IMG/VR virus record: IMGVR_UViG_3300020601_000959
Span: 1-64,000 of that record
Source of the DNA: a virus
Reading direction: 5' to 3' (one strand)
DNA: 64,000 nt
In this document: piece by piece, positions 1 to 6,919 of the stretch
How positions within the stretch are numbered: position 1 is the first letter of the stretch
Layout of the letters: the number at the start of each line of letters is the position of its first letter
Translations under genes and position numbers: made by a program
The notes under the pieces: generated by a model
Told to the model about the DNA's origin: nothing
Databases searched by the model: none
The model's input: the letters and a program-made list of their open reading frames with translations, nothing else

Positions 1-46
1 TACGTCTGCCATTTAGAGTATTAAGGAGATTAAAATGGCAGACGTA
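1..46. repeat. 12-bp inverted repeat enclosing a ribosome-binding site
   Basis: Bases 1-12 are the exact reverse complement of bases 35-46. The right arm contains the ATG (35-37) and the next three codons of the first gene. The 22-base loop holds the Shine-Dalgarno AAGGAG (23-28). In RNA this would put the start codon in a 12-bp stem. Because the left arm begins exactly at base 1, the repeat may continue upstream or be a fold-back artefact at a contig end. Confidence 0.6.
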
Positions 47-343
47 AGTTCAGTAGCAGTTGGCGCAACAACAGTAGGCGCAAACCACAACCAAGTAACA
101 GCGAGCATGGGTGTAGGCCCAATTACTCGTGTTGTAACAATGAGTAAGTCAAGCATCACTAACGACGAATCAGTAGCAGCAATCCGTTATGCGGAAGGCG
201 AAGGAAACGTTGTAGCAGGCGTGATTAAAGAAACAAATGTACACACATTGCTTCTACAAGGTGCTGGCATCACAGATGGTTCTAACTACGGTGTTGGTTC
301 AACAGGCGTGACAGCAGCAACTACATTAACTTTCACACAGTAA
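35..343 (+). CDS. Small virion-type protein, function unknown
   Basis: A 102-residue protein rich in Gly, Thr, Val and Ala with no membrane segment, no cysteine and few charges. That composition is typical of small phage decoration or structural proteins, but I recognise no family. The start is supported by AAGGAG seven bases upstream. The ATG and first codons lie in the right arm of a 12-bp inverted repeat, so translation could be limited by RNA folding. A strong intrinsic terminator follows 18 bases after the stop, so it ends a transcription unit. It precedes a run of T4-like structural genes. A structural role is inferred from composition and location only. Confidence 0.65.
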   Translation: MADVSSVAVGATTVGANHNQVTASMGVGPITRVVTMSKSSITNDESVAAIRYAEGEGNVVAGVIKETNVHTLLLQGAGITDGSNYGVGSTGVTAATTLTFTQ

Positions 344-360
344 GTTAATATAATAAATTA

Positions 361-391
361 AAGGGTTCAGTTTTTACTGGACCCTTTTTTT
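361..391 (+). terminator. Rho-independent terminator
   Basis: A 10-bp stem with one G-T pair (AAGGGTTCAG / CTGGACCCTT), a short T-rich loop and a run of seven T. It closes the transcript of the gene ending at 343. Confidence 0.9.
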
Positions 392-409
392 GTGGCTATA
401 AGTAATACT

Positions 410-748
410 ATGTTTAGAATGTTTACTATGGTCGATATAACAAAGACAGGTGCCCGTCGAGGAGATGATCCTTTTGCTGTAAAACAACAACAAAATTATC
501 TTACAGCCGAGAACACAATTAGTATGCGTTCTAATCCTATTATTAAAAACCTAAGTATTGAGCACGACGAGGACATAGATCAAGATATATGGATATTAGA
601 TTTTGATTTTGAAAATGAAAATGCTCACACTATTGAAATGCTTGAAAACGATTTTGATCTAATACCTGTTATTCCTATAAACAATTATAATGCTTTTTTG
701 ACAAAATCTGGCAAAATTAATACATGGTTTGAGATAAATAAAATGTAG
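410..748 (+). CDS. Hypothetical acidic phage protein
   Basis: About 112 residues from ATG 410; an in-frame GTG at 392 would add six but overlaps the T-run of the terminator. No clear Shine-Dalgarno is visible for either start. The middle of the protein is acidic (runs of Asp and Glu near residues 50-85) and predicted soluble, ending in Trp/Phe/Ile-rich sequence. No family recognised. It sits between the terminated first gene and a small membrane protein. Codon use resembles its neighbours, so I take it as a real gene. Confidence 0.6.
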   Translation: MFRMFTMVDITKTGARRGDDPFAVKQQQNYLTAENTISMRSNPIIKNLSIEHDEDIDQDIWILDFDFENENAHTIEMLENDFDLIPVIPINNYNAFLTKSGKINTWFEINKM

Positions 749-813
749 AGATACACTTAGGCATTTAATTAGGTAAACGAAAAGGCTATTTCCTGTCGTA
801 AATGGAGTAATTA

Positions 814-1044
814 ATGTCGACATCTCAAATCGAAAAAGAAAGTTTAGAAGCACACGTAGATTTGTGTGCGTTACGCTACGAGCAATTTGAAAAGCGTCTA
901 AGCAGTGTTGAAGGCAAGCTCGACGGTATTGCTGATCAAATGACAGCAGGGCAACAAAGCCTAGTTAAAGTAATTATTGGTGCTGCTGGCACCATAGTAG
1001 CAGGGCTACTATCAACTATTGTAGTAATTATTCTACAACTATAA
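814..1044 (+). CDS. Small coiled-coil and C-terminal membrane-anchor protein
   Basis: A 76-residue protein. Residues about 1-45 are charged and likely helical or coiled-coil. Residues about 50-75 form one hydrophobic segment rich in Ile, Val, Gly and Ala, predicted to cross the membrane, so this is a tail-anchored topology. The start is supported by GGAG upstream. Small proteins of similar plan occur on the minus strand at 39.9-40.7 kb. A role in membrane association or holin-like function is possible but not shown. No catalytic motif. Confidence 0.7.
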   Translation: MSTSQIEKESLEAHVDLCALRYEQFEKRLSSVEGKLDGIADQMTAGQQSLVKVIIGAAGTIVAGLLSTIVVIILQL

Positions 1045-1053
1045 ATTTCCTGA

Positions 1054-1059
1054 TAAATA
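1054..1059 (+). promoter_or_regulatory. T4-type late promoter abutting the start codon
   Basis: TAAATA lies five bases before ATG 1065. In T4 the last A of this box is near -6, so the predicted transcript would begin at the A of the ATG (leaderless). Confidence 0.6.
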
Positions 1060-1064
1060 ACTTT

Positions 1065-1346
1065 ATGTTGGTAAGAGACTTATATGAAGAACCTGTGATC
1101 GAAAAACAGGTATGGGCACGATCTGGTAAGAAGGTAGTGCGCAAGTATCGTTGCACTACAGGTAGACGCAAAGGACGTGTGGTATCTAAGATGAGTCAAT
1201 GCTATGCTCCATTAGATATTAAGCAAAGTGTAAGATTTAAACAATCAAAACGAAAACTAGGCAATAGGATGTCTCGTAAAGCAAGAAGAACTAAAAGGAC
1301 AAACCCTGCTAGTAAAAGATTAAAGCAGTTAAATAAAAGAAGATGA
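1065..1346 (+). CDS. Small very basic protein, first of a tandem pair
   Basis: A 93-residue protein with a very high Lys/Arg content, especially in the C-terminal half. The segment around residues 15-45 (QVWAR, then KYRCT, then GRRKGRVVS, then a second Cys) recurs in the next gene, so the two are paralogs by tandem duplication. The composition fits binding to DNA or RNA or packing in a prohead core; T4-like genomes carry small basic core proteins near the capsid genes, but homology is not shown here. No Shine-Dalgarno is present and the late promoter box is five bases before the ATG. Its stop overlaps the next start (ATGA). Confidence 0.75.
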   Translation: MLVRDLYEEPVIEKQVWARSGKKVVRKYRCTTGRRKGRVVSKMSQCYAPLDIKQSVRFKQSKRKLGNRMSRKARRTKRTNPASKRLKQLNKRR

Positions 1347-1636
1347 AGTTCAAAGAGATCATAGAAGGCTACACACAGGTATGGGCTCGCAATAACAAAG
1401 GTGGAGTCAAGCGTAAGTACCGTTGTACCAGTGGACCTAAAAAAGGACGAGTGGTAGCAAAGATATCAACTTGTAGCACTCCTGTATCTCAAAGCAAAAG
1501 CACAGCACTAAAACGCACCCGTAGATCAAAAAGCAGTTTACAAAAAGTTAGACGTAAATATACAATGAAAAGACCTACTACCAAAAGAGTATATAAACTA
1601 AACAAGACAAGTGTTAAACCAAAAAGGCGTAGATAA
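1343..1636 (+). CDS. Small very basic protein, second of a tandem pair
   Basis: A 97-residue Lys/Arg-rich protein. It opens with a short Glu-containing head (MKFKEIIEG) and then repeats the QVWAR / KYRCTSG / KKGRVVAK / Cys block of the preceding gene, so the two arose by duplication. The tail is almost entirely basic plus Ser/Thr/Pro. Coupled translation is likely because its ATG overlaps the upstream TGA and its TAA overlaps the next ATG. A nucleic-acid-condensing or capsid-core role is inferred from charge and neighbourhood. The two spaced Cys could bind metal, but the spacing (about 22 residues) is not a standard zinc knuckle. Confidence 0.75.
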   Translation: MKFKEIIEGYTQVWARNNKGGVKRKYRCTSGPKKGRVVAKISTCSTPVSQSKSTALKRTRRSKSSLQKVRRKYTMKRPTTKRVYKLNKTSVKPKRRR

Positions 1637-2169
1637 TGAGATTCGAAGAGTTCACAACTGAAGAAGAAAGAATGGATGAAATCCTTCCTCTCATTCCTGC
1701 TATTGCTGGCGGCGTAGCAAGAGCAGCAGTTGGAGGCGTAGGTAGACTTGCCGGCAAAGCAGCTTTAGGATTAGGTAAAGCAGCAGCAAGAGGCGTAGGC
1801 AAAGCAGCAAAAACAATTGGTAAAGCAGCAGTAGCACCAATTGTAAATAGAAAAAAAGACGATGAACCAGAACCAACTAATCCAAATGACACAGTAGGTA
1901 CACAACCTACTACACAAGAACCAGCAATTCCAGCACAAAAGACTGGCGCGGCTCCAGCCATACAAGGTGCTGAACCAATGGAGCCACAAAAACTTATCAA
2001 AGGTAAAGATGTAGAATTACCAACCAAAACCCAGGGCGGACTAGAAAAATACACTGTAACATCTACAGATGGCAAAACAGTAACTATTAAAAAGAAAAAT
2101 GCTATGAAGGGCGAACCAGAGCTCAAATATAGCCAAAAAGATTTTGATAATATGGTATCCGCAAAATGA
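1636..2169 (+). CDS. Ala/Gly-rich virion-associated protein, function unknown
   Basis: A 177-residue protein. Residues about 17-70 form a long Ala/Gly/Lys segment of helix-forming repeats (AAVGG, GKAAL, GKAAARG) that may be amphipathic or membrane-active. The middle is Pro/Thr/Gln-rich and disordered. The last 45 residues look like a compact basic domain. It is translationally coupled on both sides (TAATG at the start, ATGA at the end). The N-terminal short acidic head resembles those of other genes in this block. Likely virion or prohead component by position; no family assigned. Confidence 0.7.
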   Translation: MRFEEFTTEEERMDEILPLIPAIAGGVARAAVGGVGRLAGKAALGLGKAAARGVGKAAKTIGKAAVAPIVNRKKDDEPEPTNPNDTVGTQPTTQEPAIPAQKTGAAPAIQGAEPMEPQKLIKGKDVELPTKTQGGLEKYTVTSTDGKTVTIKKKNAMKGEPELKYSQKDFDNMVSAK

Positions 2170-2372
2170 AGTTAAACGAACTAATAACAGATTTTGAAAT
2201 CTTTATAACCAATGAAGAGAAACAGTTGGTTGACAAGATAACAAATCCGTGTTATATTGATATTTTTACTGAACGTGAATTACAAGTAATTGACAATCTT
2301 GTTCGTAAAAGTATTTTGTCAAAAGTCAACTACAAGGGAACAATTTTGGTGGTAGGAAATGAAAAGCCTTAG
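2166..2372 (+). CDS. Conserved T4-like marine phage small protein
   Basis: A 68-residue soluble protein. Its pattern (MKLNELITD start, ITNEE, PCYIDIFTERE, DNLVRKS) looks like a small protein common in T4-like marine phages, from my memory of those genomes rather than a search. No catalytic motif. The ATG overlaps the upstream TGA, and its end overlaps the next gene by 14 bases, so all three are probably co-translated. Function unknown. Confidence 0.75.
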   Translation: MKLNELITDFEIFITNEEKQLVDKITNPCYIDIFTERELQVIDNLVRKSILSKVNYKGTILVVGNEKP

Positions 2373-2787
2373 CAGCACAGCAACAGAACTAGAAACATTA
2401 ATTAACAAAGTATTGCCACAATACAAGTTACCCTATAAGAATGGGCGTAATGTTGTTATTGGTACCATGCTAGTGCGTCCTAGTAAAAAACATGGCTTTG
2501 TTATTATTGATAGAAAAAACAATTCTACTGTAGATGTAGCATTTACTAAAGCAGGAGCAATAGCACTAGCAAAATGCTATGACGAAGATGGAAATAATAA
2601 TTCACAGTTAAAAAAGTATGATCAAGATGCCAATAAACATCTTTGTGATACTATATTTTTTAGGAATATTATGAATAAAAGCAAAGATGATGATAAGATA
2701 GAAATAGCAGAAACTAGATTTGAAATTAGTATGATGGCATTTGAACAAATATCTAATCGTCTAGAATCTTATATTATGAAAGTTTAA
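2359..2787 (+). CDS. Hypothetical phage protein
   Basis: A 142-residue soluble protein with a mixed alpha/beta look (VVIGTMLVRP and HGFVIIDRK strand-like segments, then helices). No signal peptide, membrane segment or known active-site motif. It overlaps the preceding gene by 14 bases, and a late promoter box lies three bases after its stop, ahead of the next gene. Function unknown. Confidence 0.75.
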   Translation: MKSLSSTATELETLINKVLPQYKLPYKNGRNVVIGTMLVRPSKKHGFVIIDRKNNSTVDVAFTKAGAIALAKCYDEDGNNNSQLKKYDQDANKHLCDTIFFRNIMNKSKDDDKIEIAETRFEISMMAFEQISNRLESYIMKV

Positions 2788-2790
2788 TGA

Positions 2791-2796
2791 TAAATA
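2791..2796 (+). promoter_or_regulatory. T4-type late promoter
   Basis: TAAATA 27 bases upstream of ATG 2824, followed by a leader with AGGAAAG near the start codon. This is the conventional leader-plus-Shine-Dalgarno arrangement. Confidence 0.65.
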
Positions 2797-2823
2797 ATAT
2801 TAAACAAACCCAGGAAAGAAAAC

Positions 2824-3588
2824 ATGAACATTTCAGAATTCGCACAACCAGTAACATCAAAAACTCTTAATGAAAGTTTGGCCAAACGTTTTGGTAAAAA
2901 AATTAACCTAGAGAGTTATACTTTAGAACAATTACAGAACGCACGTAATAAAATTCGTACACAACTTAGTCAAGTTGAAACAAACGAAAGTTTTGATGCT
3001 GTTCACAATGAAACATATCAAAAAACAAAATTGATGCTTGACGTATTAAACGCTGAAATAAGTGAGCGTGGACATGTTGAAATTGAAGAGTCACAAATTG
3101 TTGAAGGTGCTGAAGATCATGCTGAATTGGTTATGGCAGCAAAAGAAATGGTTGACCGTCTAACTGGGTGGATGGAAGACACAGCTGAAATGCAAACTGA
3201 AAGCATGTTAGAACTAGCAGATGCTATCCGTGATGAAATGGGTGCTGAAGCAAGTGAAGCATTTACAAATACAGTAAAGCCTGGACTGGATCAATTATAC
3301 ACAGCAATGGAATCAACACGTGAAGCTTTAACAAGTGGCGTAGCTCAAATCACAGGTGACGAAAACGCAATGCCAACTATGGGCGATGACGACATGGGTA
3401 TGGGTGGTGACATGGATGATATGGATATGGAGCCAACTCTTGATGCTGAACCGACAGATGATATCGAAGGCGATGATGACTTTGGAGCAGATGCTGCCGC
3501 AGCAGGTGGTGAAGAGCCAGAAGAAAGAGCCAAGCGTGAGAGCGTTGATCCTCGCAAGCTAGGCAAAATGCTTTCAAAAAAAAAGTAA
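2824..3588 (+). CDS. Virion structural protein of T4-like marine phages (possible frameshift donor)
   Basis: A 254-residue protein. Residues about 24-75 carry an FGKKINLESYTLEQL-type segment that I recall as conserved in marine T4-like myoviruses. Residues 95-170 are Glu-rich helices. Residues 180-240 are a low-complexity Asp/Met/Gly tract, followed by a basic end. The start has AGGAAAG upstream. The ORF ends in nine A then GTAA, containing the slippery heptamer A AAA AAG just before the stop. The -1 frame continues open into the next ORF, giving a potential fusion of about 359 residues. A missing A in the homopolymer would give the same picture. Confidence 0.8.
   Translation: MNISEFAQPVTSKTLNESLAKRFGKKINLESYTLEQLQNARNKIRTQLSQVETNESFDAVHNETYQKTKLMLDVLNAEISERGHVEIEESQIVEGAEDHAELVMAAKEMVDRLTGWMEDTAEMQTESMLELADAIRDEMGAEASEAFTNTVKPGLDQLYTAMESTREALTSGVAQITGDENAMPTMGDDDMGMGGDMDDMDMEPTLDAEPTDDIEGDDDFGADAAAAGGEEPEERAKRESVDPRKLGKMLSKKK
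3576..3588 (+). other. Candidate -1 frameshift site (A AAA AAG before a stop)
   Basis: The A9 run at 3576-3584 plus G3585 places A AAA AAG (3579-3585) in the zero frame directly before TAA. This is the dnaX-type slippery heptamer. The -1 frame is open from here through 3902. A short palindrome (TGATAAA / TTTATCA) lies about 24 bases downstream, but it is weak as a stimulator. Confidence 0.45.
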
Positions 3589-3620
3589 CTGAAGCAGTAA
3601 CAACTGATAAACTTTATCAA

Positions 3621-3902
3621 GTGTTAACTCTATTGAAAGATAGAGGCATGAATGAATTTACTCTTGAACAACTTAATCAATATATGATGAACATAGGCCG
3701 TGAGCAGTTTGACTATGAAACGCTCAAGGCAGCATATGACAGCGATCCTAGAATCAATGAAATTATCAAAGACTTTACACAAGATACTATCGAATTGAAA
3801 ACAAGCGAAGTTGACGATTTAAAGTTAAAGAAGAAGCGCAGAGATAAGAACAAAGTTAGCACAATGGCAAAGAAAGCAACTGATGTTGGCGATAAACTAT
3901 AG
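3621..3902 (+). CDS. Downstream frame of the structural protein, or a separate small gene
   Basis: From GTG 3621 this gives 93 residues; an ATG at 3648 is an alternative. Neither has a convincing Shine-Dalgarno. Reading the same frame upstream there is no stop back to the A9 run at 3576, and that stretch (VTEAVTTDKLYQ) looks like protein sequence continuous with what follows. The best explanation is therefore that this is the C-terminal part of a longer product reached by -1 slippage, or that one A is missing. The end is Lys-rich. A sigma70-like promoter follows for the next gene. Confidence 0.6.
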   Translation: MLTLLKDRGMNEFTLEQLNQYMMNIGREQFDYETLKAAYDSDPRINEIIKDFTQDTIELKTSEVDDLKLKKKRRDKNKVSTMAKKATDVGDKL

Positions 3903-3903
3903 G

Positions 3904-3932
3904 TTGACTTCTGGACCTGATCCAATTATAAT
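3904..3932 (+). promoter_or_regulatory. Sigma70-like promoter
   Basis: TTGACT, 17-base spacer, TATAAT. The transcript would start just before ATG 3939. Confidence 0.75.
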
Positions 3933-3938
3933 ATAAAC

Positions 3939-4619
3939 ATGACATTGATAAACCCTAAGTACACCTATGCTAAACTCAAACGTGTTGAAGTAGGTGGTAA
4001 GCGCCGTTATGAAACTCCAGGCGGTCCTCCAGTAGCAAGTGTTACAACTATACTAGGCGAGACTAAAGACAAGACACACCTTATCGAATGGCGCCGTAGA
4101 GTAGGTGAAAAGAAAGCACAAGAAATTACAACTGAAGCAGCAGGTGTAGGCACAAGGATGCACCACTACTTAGAAAAGTATGTTGAAACAGGAGAATGGC
4201 CACAACCTGGTAGTAATCCTTATGCTCAACAAGCACACATGATGGCTACACAAATTAAAACAAGTGCTATGGATGATGTAGATGAAATATGGGGCAGTGA
4301 AGTGCCATTGTATGTTCCACAAATGTATGCGGGTACAACTGACCTTGTAGGAGTTTACAAAGGACAGCCTTGTATAATGGACTTTAAACAAACTAACAAG
4401 CCTAAGAAACTTGAGTGGGTTGAGGATTACTTTCTACAACTAACAGCATATGCTATTGCTCACAACGAAGTACACGGCACTAATATACGTGAAGGACATA
4501 TCTTTATGTGTAGTAGGGCAGGTGAATACCAGCAGTTTGATATTTGGCCACACGAGTTTGACGAGTGGGAGCAGGAGTGGTGGAAGCGTGTCTATCAATA
4601 CTATGAGAAGTTTGGCTAA
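3939..4619 (+). CDS. PD-(D/E)XK superfamily nuclease (RecB/Cas4-like exonuclease)
   Basis: A 226-residue protein with the ordered motifs of the RecB-type PD-(D/E)XK nuclease fold: a GTRMHHYLE helix near residue 71, AGTTDLVG (the Asp motif, around residue 130), IMDFKQT (the D-x-K catalytic pair, around 147-151) and a QLTAYAIA helix near 170. Such enzymes degrade or process DNA ends. Marine T4-like phages often carry a similar exonuclease. It is expressed from its own promoter (TTGACT/TATAAT), which puts it in the early or middle class rather than with the structural genes around it. Host-DNA breakdown or recombination is the likely role. Confidence 0.8.
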   Translation: MTLINPKYTYAKLKRVEVGGKRRYETPGGPPVASVTTILGETKDKTHLIEWRRRVGEKKAQEITTEAAGVGTRMHHYLEKYVETGEWPQPGSNPYAQQAHMMATQIKTSAMDDVDEIWGSEVPLYVPQMYAGTTDLVGVYKGQPCIMDFKQTNKPKKLEWVEDYFLQLTAYAIAHNEVHGTNIREGHIFMCSRAGEYQQFDIWPHEFDEWEQEWWKRVYQYYEKFG

Positions 4620-4622
4620 ATA
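4617..4622 (+). promoter_or_regulatory. T4-type late promoter
   Basis: TAAATA 26 bases before ATG 4649, with TTAGGAG as Shine-Dalgarno in the leader. Confidence 0.65.
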
Positions 4623-4648
4623 TATAAAAGATCCTTAGGAGTTTTATA

Positions 4649-6466
4649 ATGGCCGTTGTACAGATTTCTCGTATACAGAACAGACGTGGTAGAGAATTAA
4701 CAGATGTTGGTATTCCACAATTAGCATCAGGTGAGATTGGATGGGCAATCGACACACAAAAGATGTATATTGGTAATGGATCAGTATCTGAAGGAGCGCC
4801 TGCTGTAGGCAATACAGAAATACTCACAGAGTTTTCAGACATATTCAGTTTAGCTGATACTTACACATATAAGAAAACAAGTAACATTTGGGGAAGTACA
4901 TCTCAACATACTCAAACATTACTATCTAAGTTAGATCAAACTGTTACAGTAAAAGACTTTGGTGCGGTAGGAGACGGGCTTGGTACTGATGATACTCCAG
5001 CATTCCAAGCAGCAATTGATTCATTATATATTAGAGCATTAGTAGCAGGCGATAAGGCAGTGTTGAATGTTCCTCCAGGAGAATACTTTTTACAAGACAC
5101 AGTCTATCTTCCTCCACTGGTAAGTTTAAAAGGCTCAGGTGTAGATAAGACAATACTATATAACGCACTTGATTTTGACACTGTCTCGTCTGCTCGCAAA
5201 CCAATGTTTAGAACAGTTAATGGTAACGCTCAACCTGGAGTTTACACAGGCTTAGCAGACACAGTGTCTGTGACAGCAGCAAATACAACACAAGCTCGTC
5301 ATATCTATATTGAAGACATGTCGCTCAATAATAACAGAGCGTCCGAAGTCTTTGTTTTAGATGAATGTGCTAGAAGCACATTTAGAAATTTAAAAATTAC
5401 AGGAAAATGGCCAGAAGGGCAAGGTTCAGGGTTTGGCGGCGCAGACTATGGAAACGCTAGTGAAGCAGATATATGTGCTTTTGAATTTATCGGGACTTCA
5501 AACGCACAATGTATTGAGAACCGTTTTGAAAACGTAATGATAAGAAATGTTTATGCTGCCTGTCGAAGCACTCATGATTCCAATAAAAACATTTTTAAAA
5601 ACGTAGATGTTAATACTACGGCTGTAGGATTCCAATGGGGTATAGGAAGTTTAGCACCATTAGATGGTTTCTCAACAGGTCCTAGTTCTAATATTATCGA
5701 AGATTGTAAATTTGATTTAGTGAGTCAAATTGGTATAGAAATAGAAAACGGTGAATATAATAAAATTAAAAATAGTTATTTTTACACAGTTGGCAATACT
5801 AGTGGTGATGCTTTAGGCGGTAATGACTCGAATCCAGACAATCCAACTGGTTTTGGTTCAGAGGCGTTAGCATCTCACAATATTATTTTGTTTACCAATA
5901 ATTTTACAAATACTAGCGAAAATAATTATTTTCAAAGAACGGCTCAACTGAGTCCTCATAGAAGTTCAGGAGATAGCACTATTCTTGATCCTTTTCTACT
6001 TACGGATTATATTGCCGAAGTCGGCGGCAAAGTAAACTACACAAACTACAACCAAACTGAACGTCCTATTGGTTACACATTAAATGATGTAGGCGATGAT
6101 ACGGTTGACATTATAAAATTGCCGTGCTATAATGATGGTACTGTTACACTTTATTACCAATATGAAGGTGAGAGAGTAAATGGTACAGATCCAGACTTAT
6201 ACATTAGACAAGCAGGTACAATGGAATTACATTTTTTAGAAGGTGATAGCCAATTAACAGTTTCGCAGGACTTTACGTTCCAAGGTGATGCTGCTTATAG
6301 TGATCCTAATTTTGCGTTCTCGGCTCTTTTAGATGAGATAGAATCAAACCCAGGCCAACGTAGTATTATTATACAATGTAAAAATTTATTTCCAAGTACA
6401 AATGACAAGTTTAATTGGTATTATAGTGTGAAATCTAGTAACTCAACAACTGACATAAATCCTTAA
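4649..6466 (+). CDS. Tail fibre or tailspike with pectate-lyase-type beta-helix
   Basis: A 605-residue protein. Residues 1-60 (QISRIQNRRG, then GEIGWAIDTQKMYIGNG) match the N-terminal attachment domain seen in phage receptor-binding proteins such as the Bordetella phage tropism determinant. From about residue 100 (VTVKDFGAVGDG, TDDTPAFQAAID) it has the start signature of the pectate-lyase-3 right-handed beta-helix used by tailspikes, followed by Asn- and Ser-rich helix rungs. The C-terminal 150 residues may form a trimerisation or receptor-binding head. It has a late promoter and good Shine-Dalgarno. Probable role: binding, and perhaps cleaving, a surface polysaccharide of the host. Confidence 0.85.
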   Translation: MAVVQISRIQNRRGRELTDVGIPQLASGEIGWAIDTQKMYIGNGSVSEGAPAVGNTEILTEFSDIFSLADTYTYKKTSNIWGSTSQHTQTLLSKLDQTVTVKDFGAVGDGLGTDDTPAFQAAIDSLYIRALVAGDKAVLNVPPGEYFLQDTVYLPPLVSLKGSGVDKTILYNALDFDTVSSARKPMFRTVNGNAQPGVYTGLADTVSVTAANTTQARHIYIEDMSLNNNRASEVFVLDECARSTFRNLKITGKWPEGQGSGFGGADYGNASEADICAFEFIGTSNAQCIENRFENVMIRNVYAACRSTHDSNKNIFKNVDVNTTAVGFQWGIGSLAPLDGFSTGPSSNIIEDCKFDLVSQIGIEIENGEYNKIKNSYFYTVGNTSGDALGGNDSNPDNPTGFGSEALASHNIILFTNNFTNTSENNYFQRTAQLSPHRSSGDSTILDPFLLTDYIAEVGGKVNYTNYNQTERPIGYTLNDVGDDTVDIIKLPCYNDGTVTLYYQYEGERVNGTDPDLYIRQAGTMELHFLEGDSQLTVSQDFTFQGDAAYSDPNFAFSALLDEIESNPGQRSIIIQCKNLFPSTNDKFNWYYSVKSSNSTTDINP

Positions 6467-6469
6467 TAC

Positions 6470-6895
6470 ATGTTTGATAAAAACCCTGAGGATCGGCTTC
6501 GTGCCTGGTCTGATTTTAGAAATAATTTAGAGAGCGAGCCTGACCCTTTTACATGTGCGGTCAAATTATATAATATGGCTCCTCTTTCAGCATACAGCAT
6601 TGACCCAGATAGTCCTAATAGCTGGCCTAATCCTTGGGAATTGTTAAATGAAAACGAGTATGATGAACTGGGATATATACTTGGTATTGGATACACTTTA
6701 GGGTTAACTGATCGTTTTTCTGAGTGTCCAATTGAGATACATATAACACAAGACAAAGAGAAATCCCGCCAGTATTATTTGTTACACATAGATGATAAAG
6801 TTATTGGATTCGATAGACAGGGTCCTGTTTGCCGCAAAGAATTACCGACCACACTTTTTGTCGAATCAATACATAAGCTACGGCTTGACTACTAA
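6470..6895 (+). CDS. Conserved hypothetical phage protein
   Basis: A 141-residue soluble protein, Pro/Trp-rich in the middle (around residues 45-60) with a beta-rich C-terminal half. No signal peptide or recognised active site. It begins three bases after the fibre gene and is followed by a late promoter, so it probably shares the fibre transcript. Function unknown; a fibre-associated or regulatory role would be a guess. Confidence 0.7.
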   Translation: MFDKNPEDRLRAWSDFRNNLESEPDPFTCAVKLYNMAPLSAYSIDPDSPNSWPNPWELLNENEYDELGYILGIGYTLGLTDRFSECPIEIHITQDKEKSRQYYLLHIDDKVIGFDRQGPVCRKELPTTLFVESIHKLRLDY

Positions 6896-6898
6896 ATA
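6893..6898 (+). promoter_or_regulatory. T4-type late promoter
   Basis: TAAATA 21 bases before ATG 6920, with an AAAAGG Shine-Dalgarno in the leader of nrdA. Confidence 0.55.
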
Positions 6899-6919
6899 GA
6901 AATTAAAAAGGATAAGATA

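Noticed and set aside
1614-2126. 170-residue ORF on the minus strand
   Set aside because: It is antisense to the Ala/Gly-rich gene at 1636, which has overlapping neighbours on both sides.
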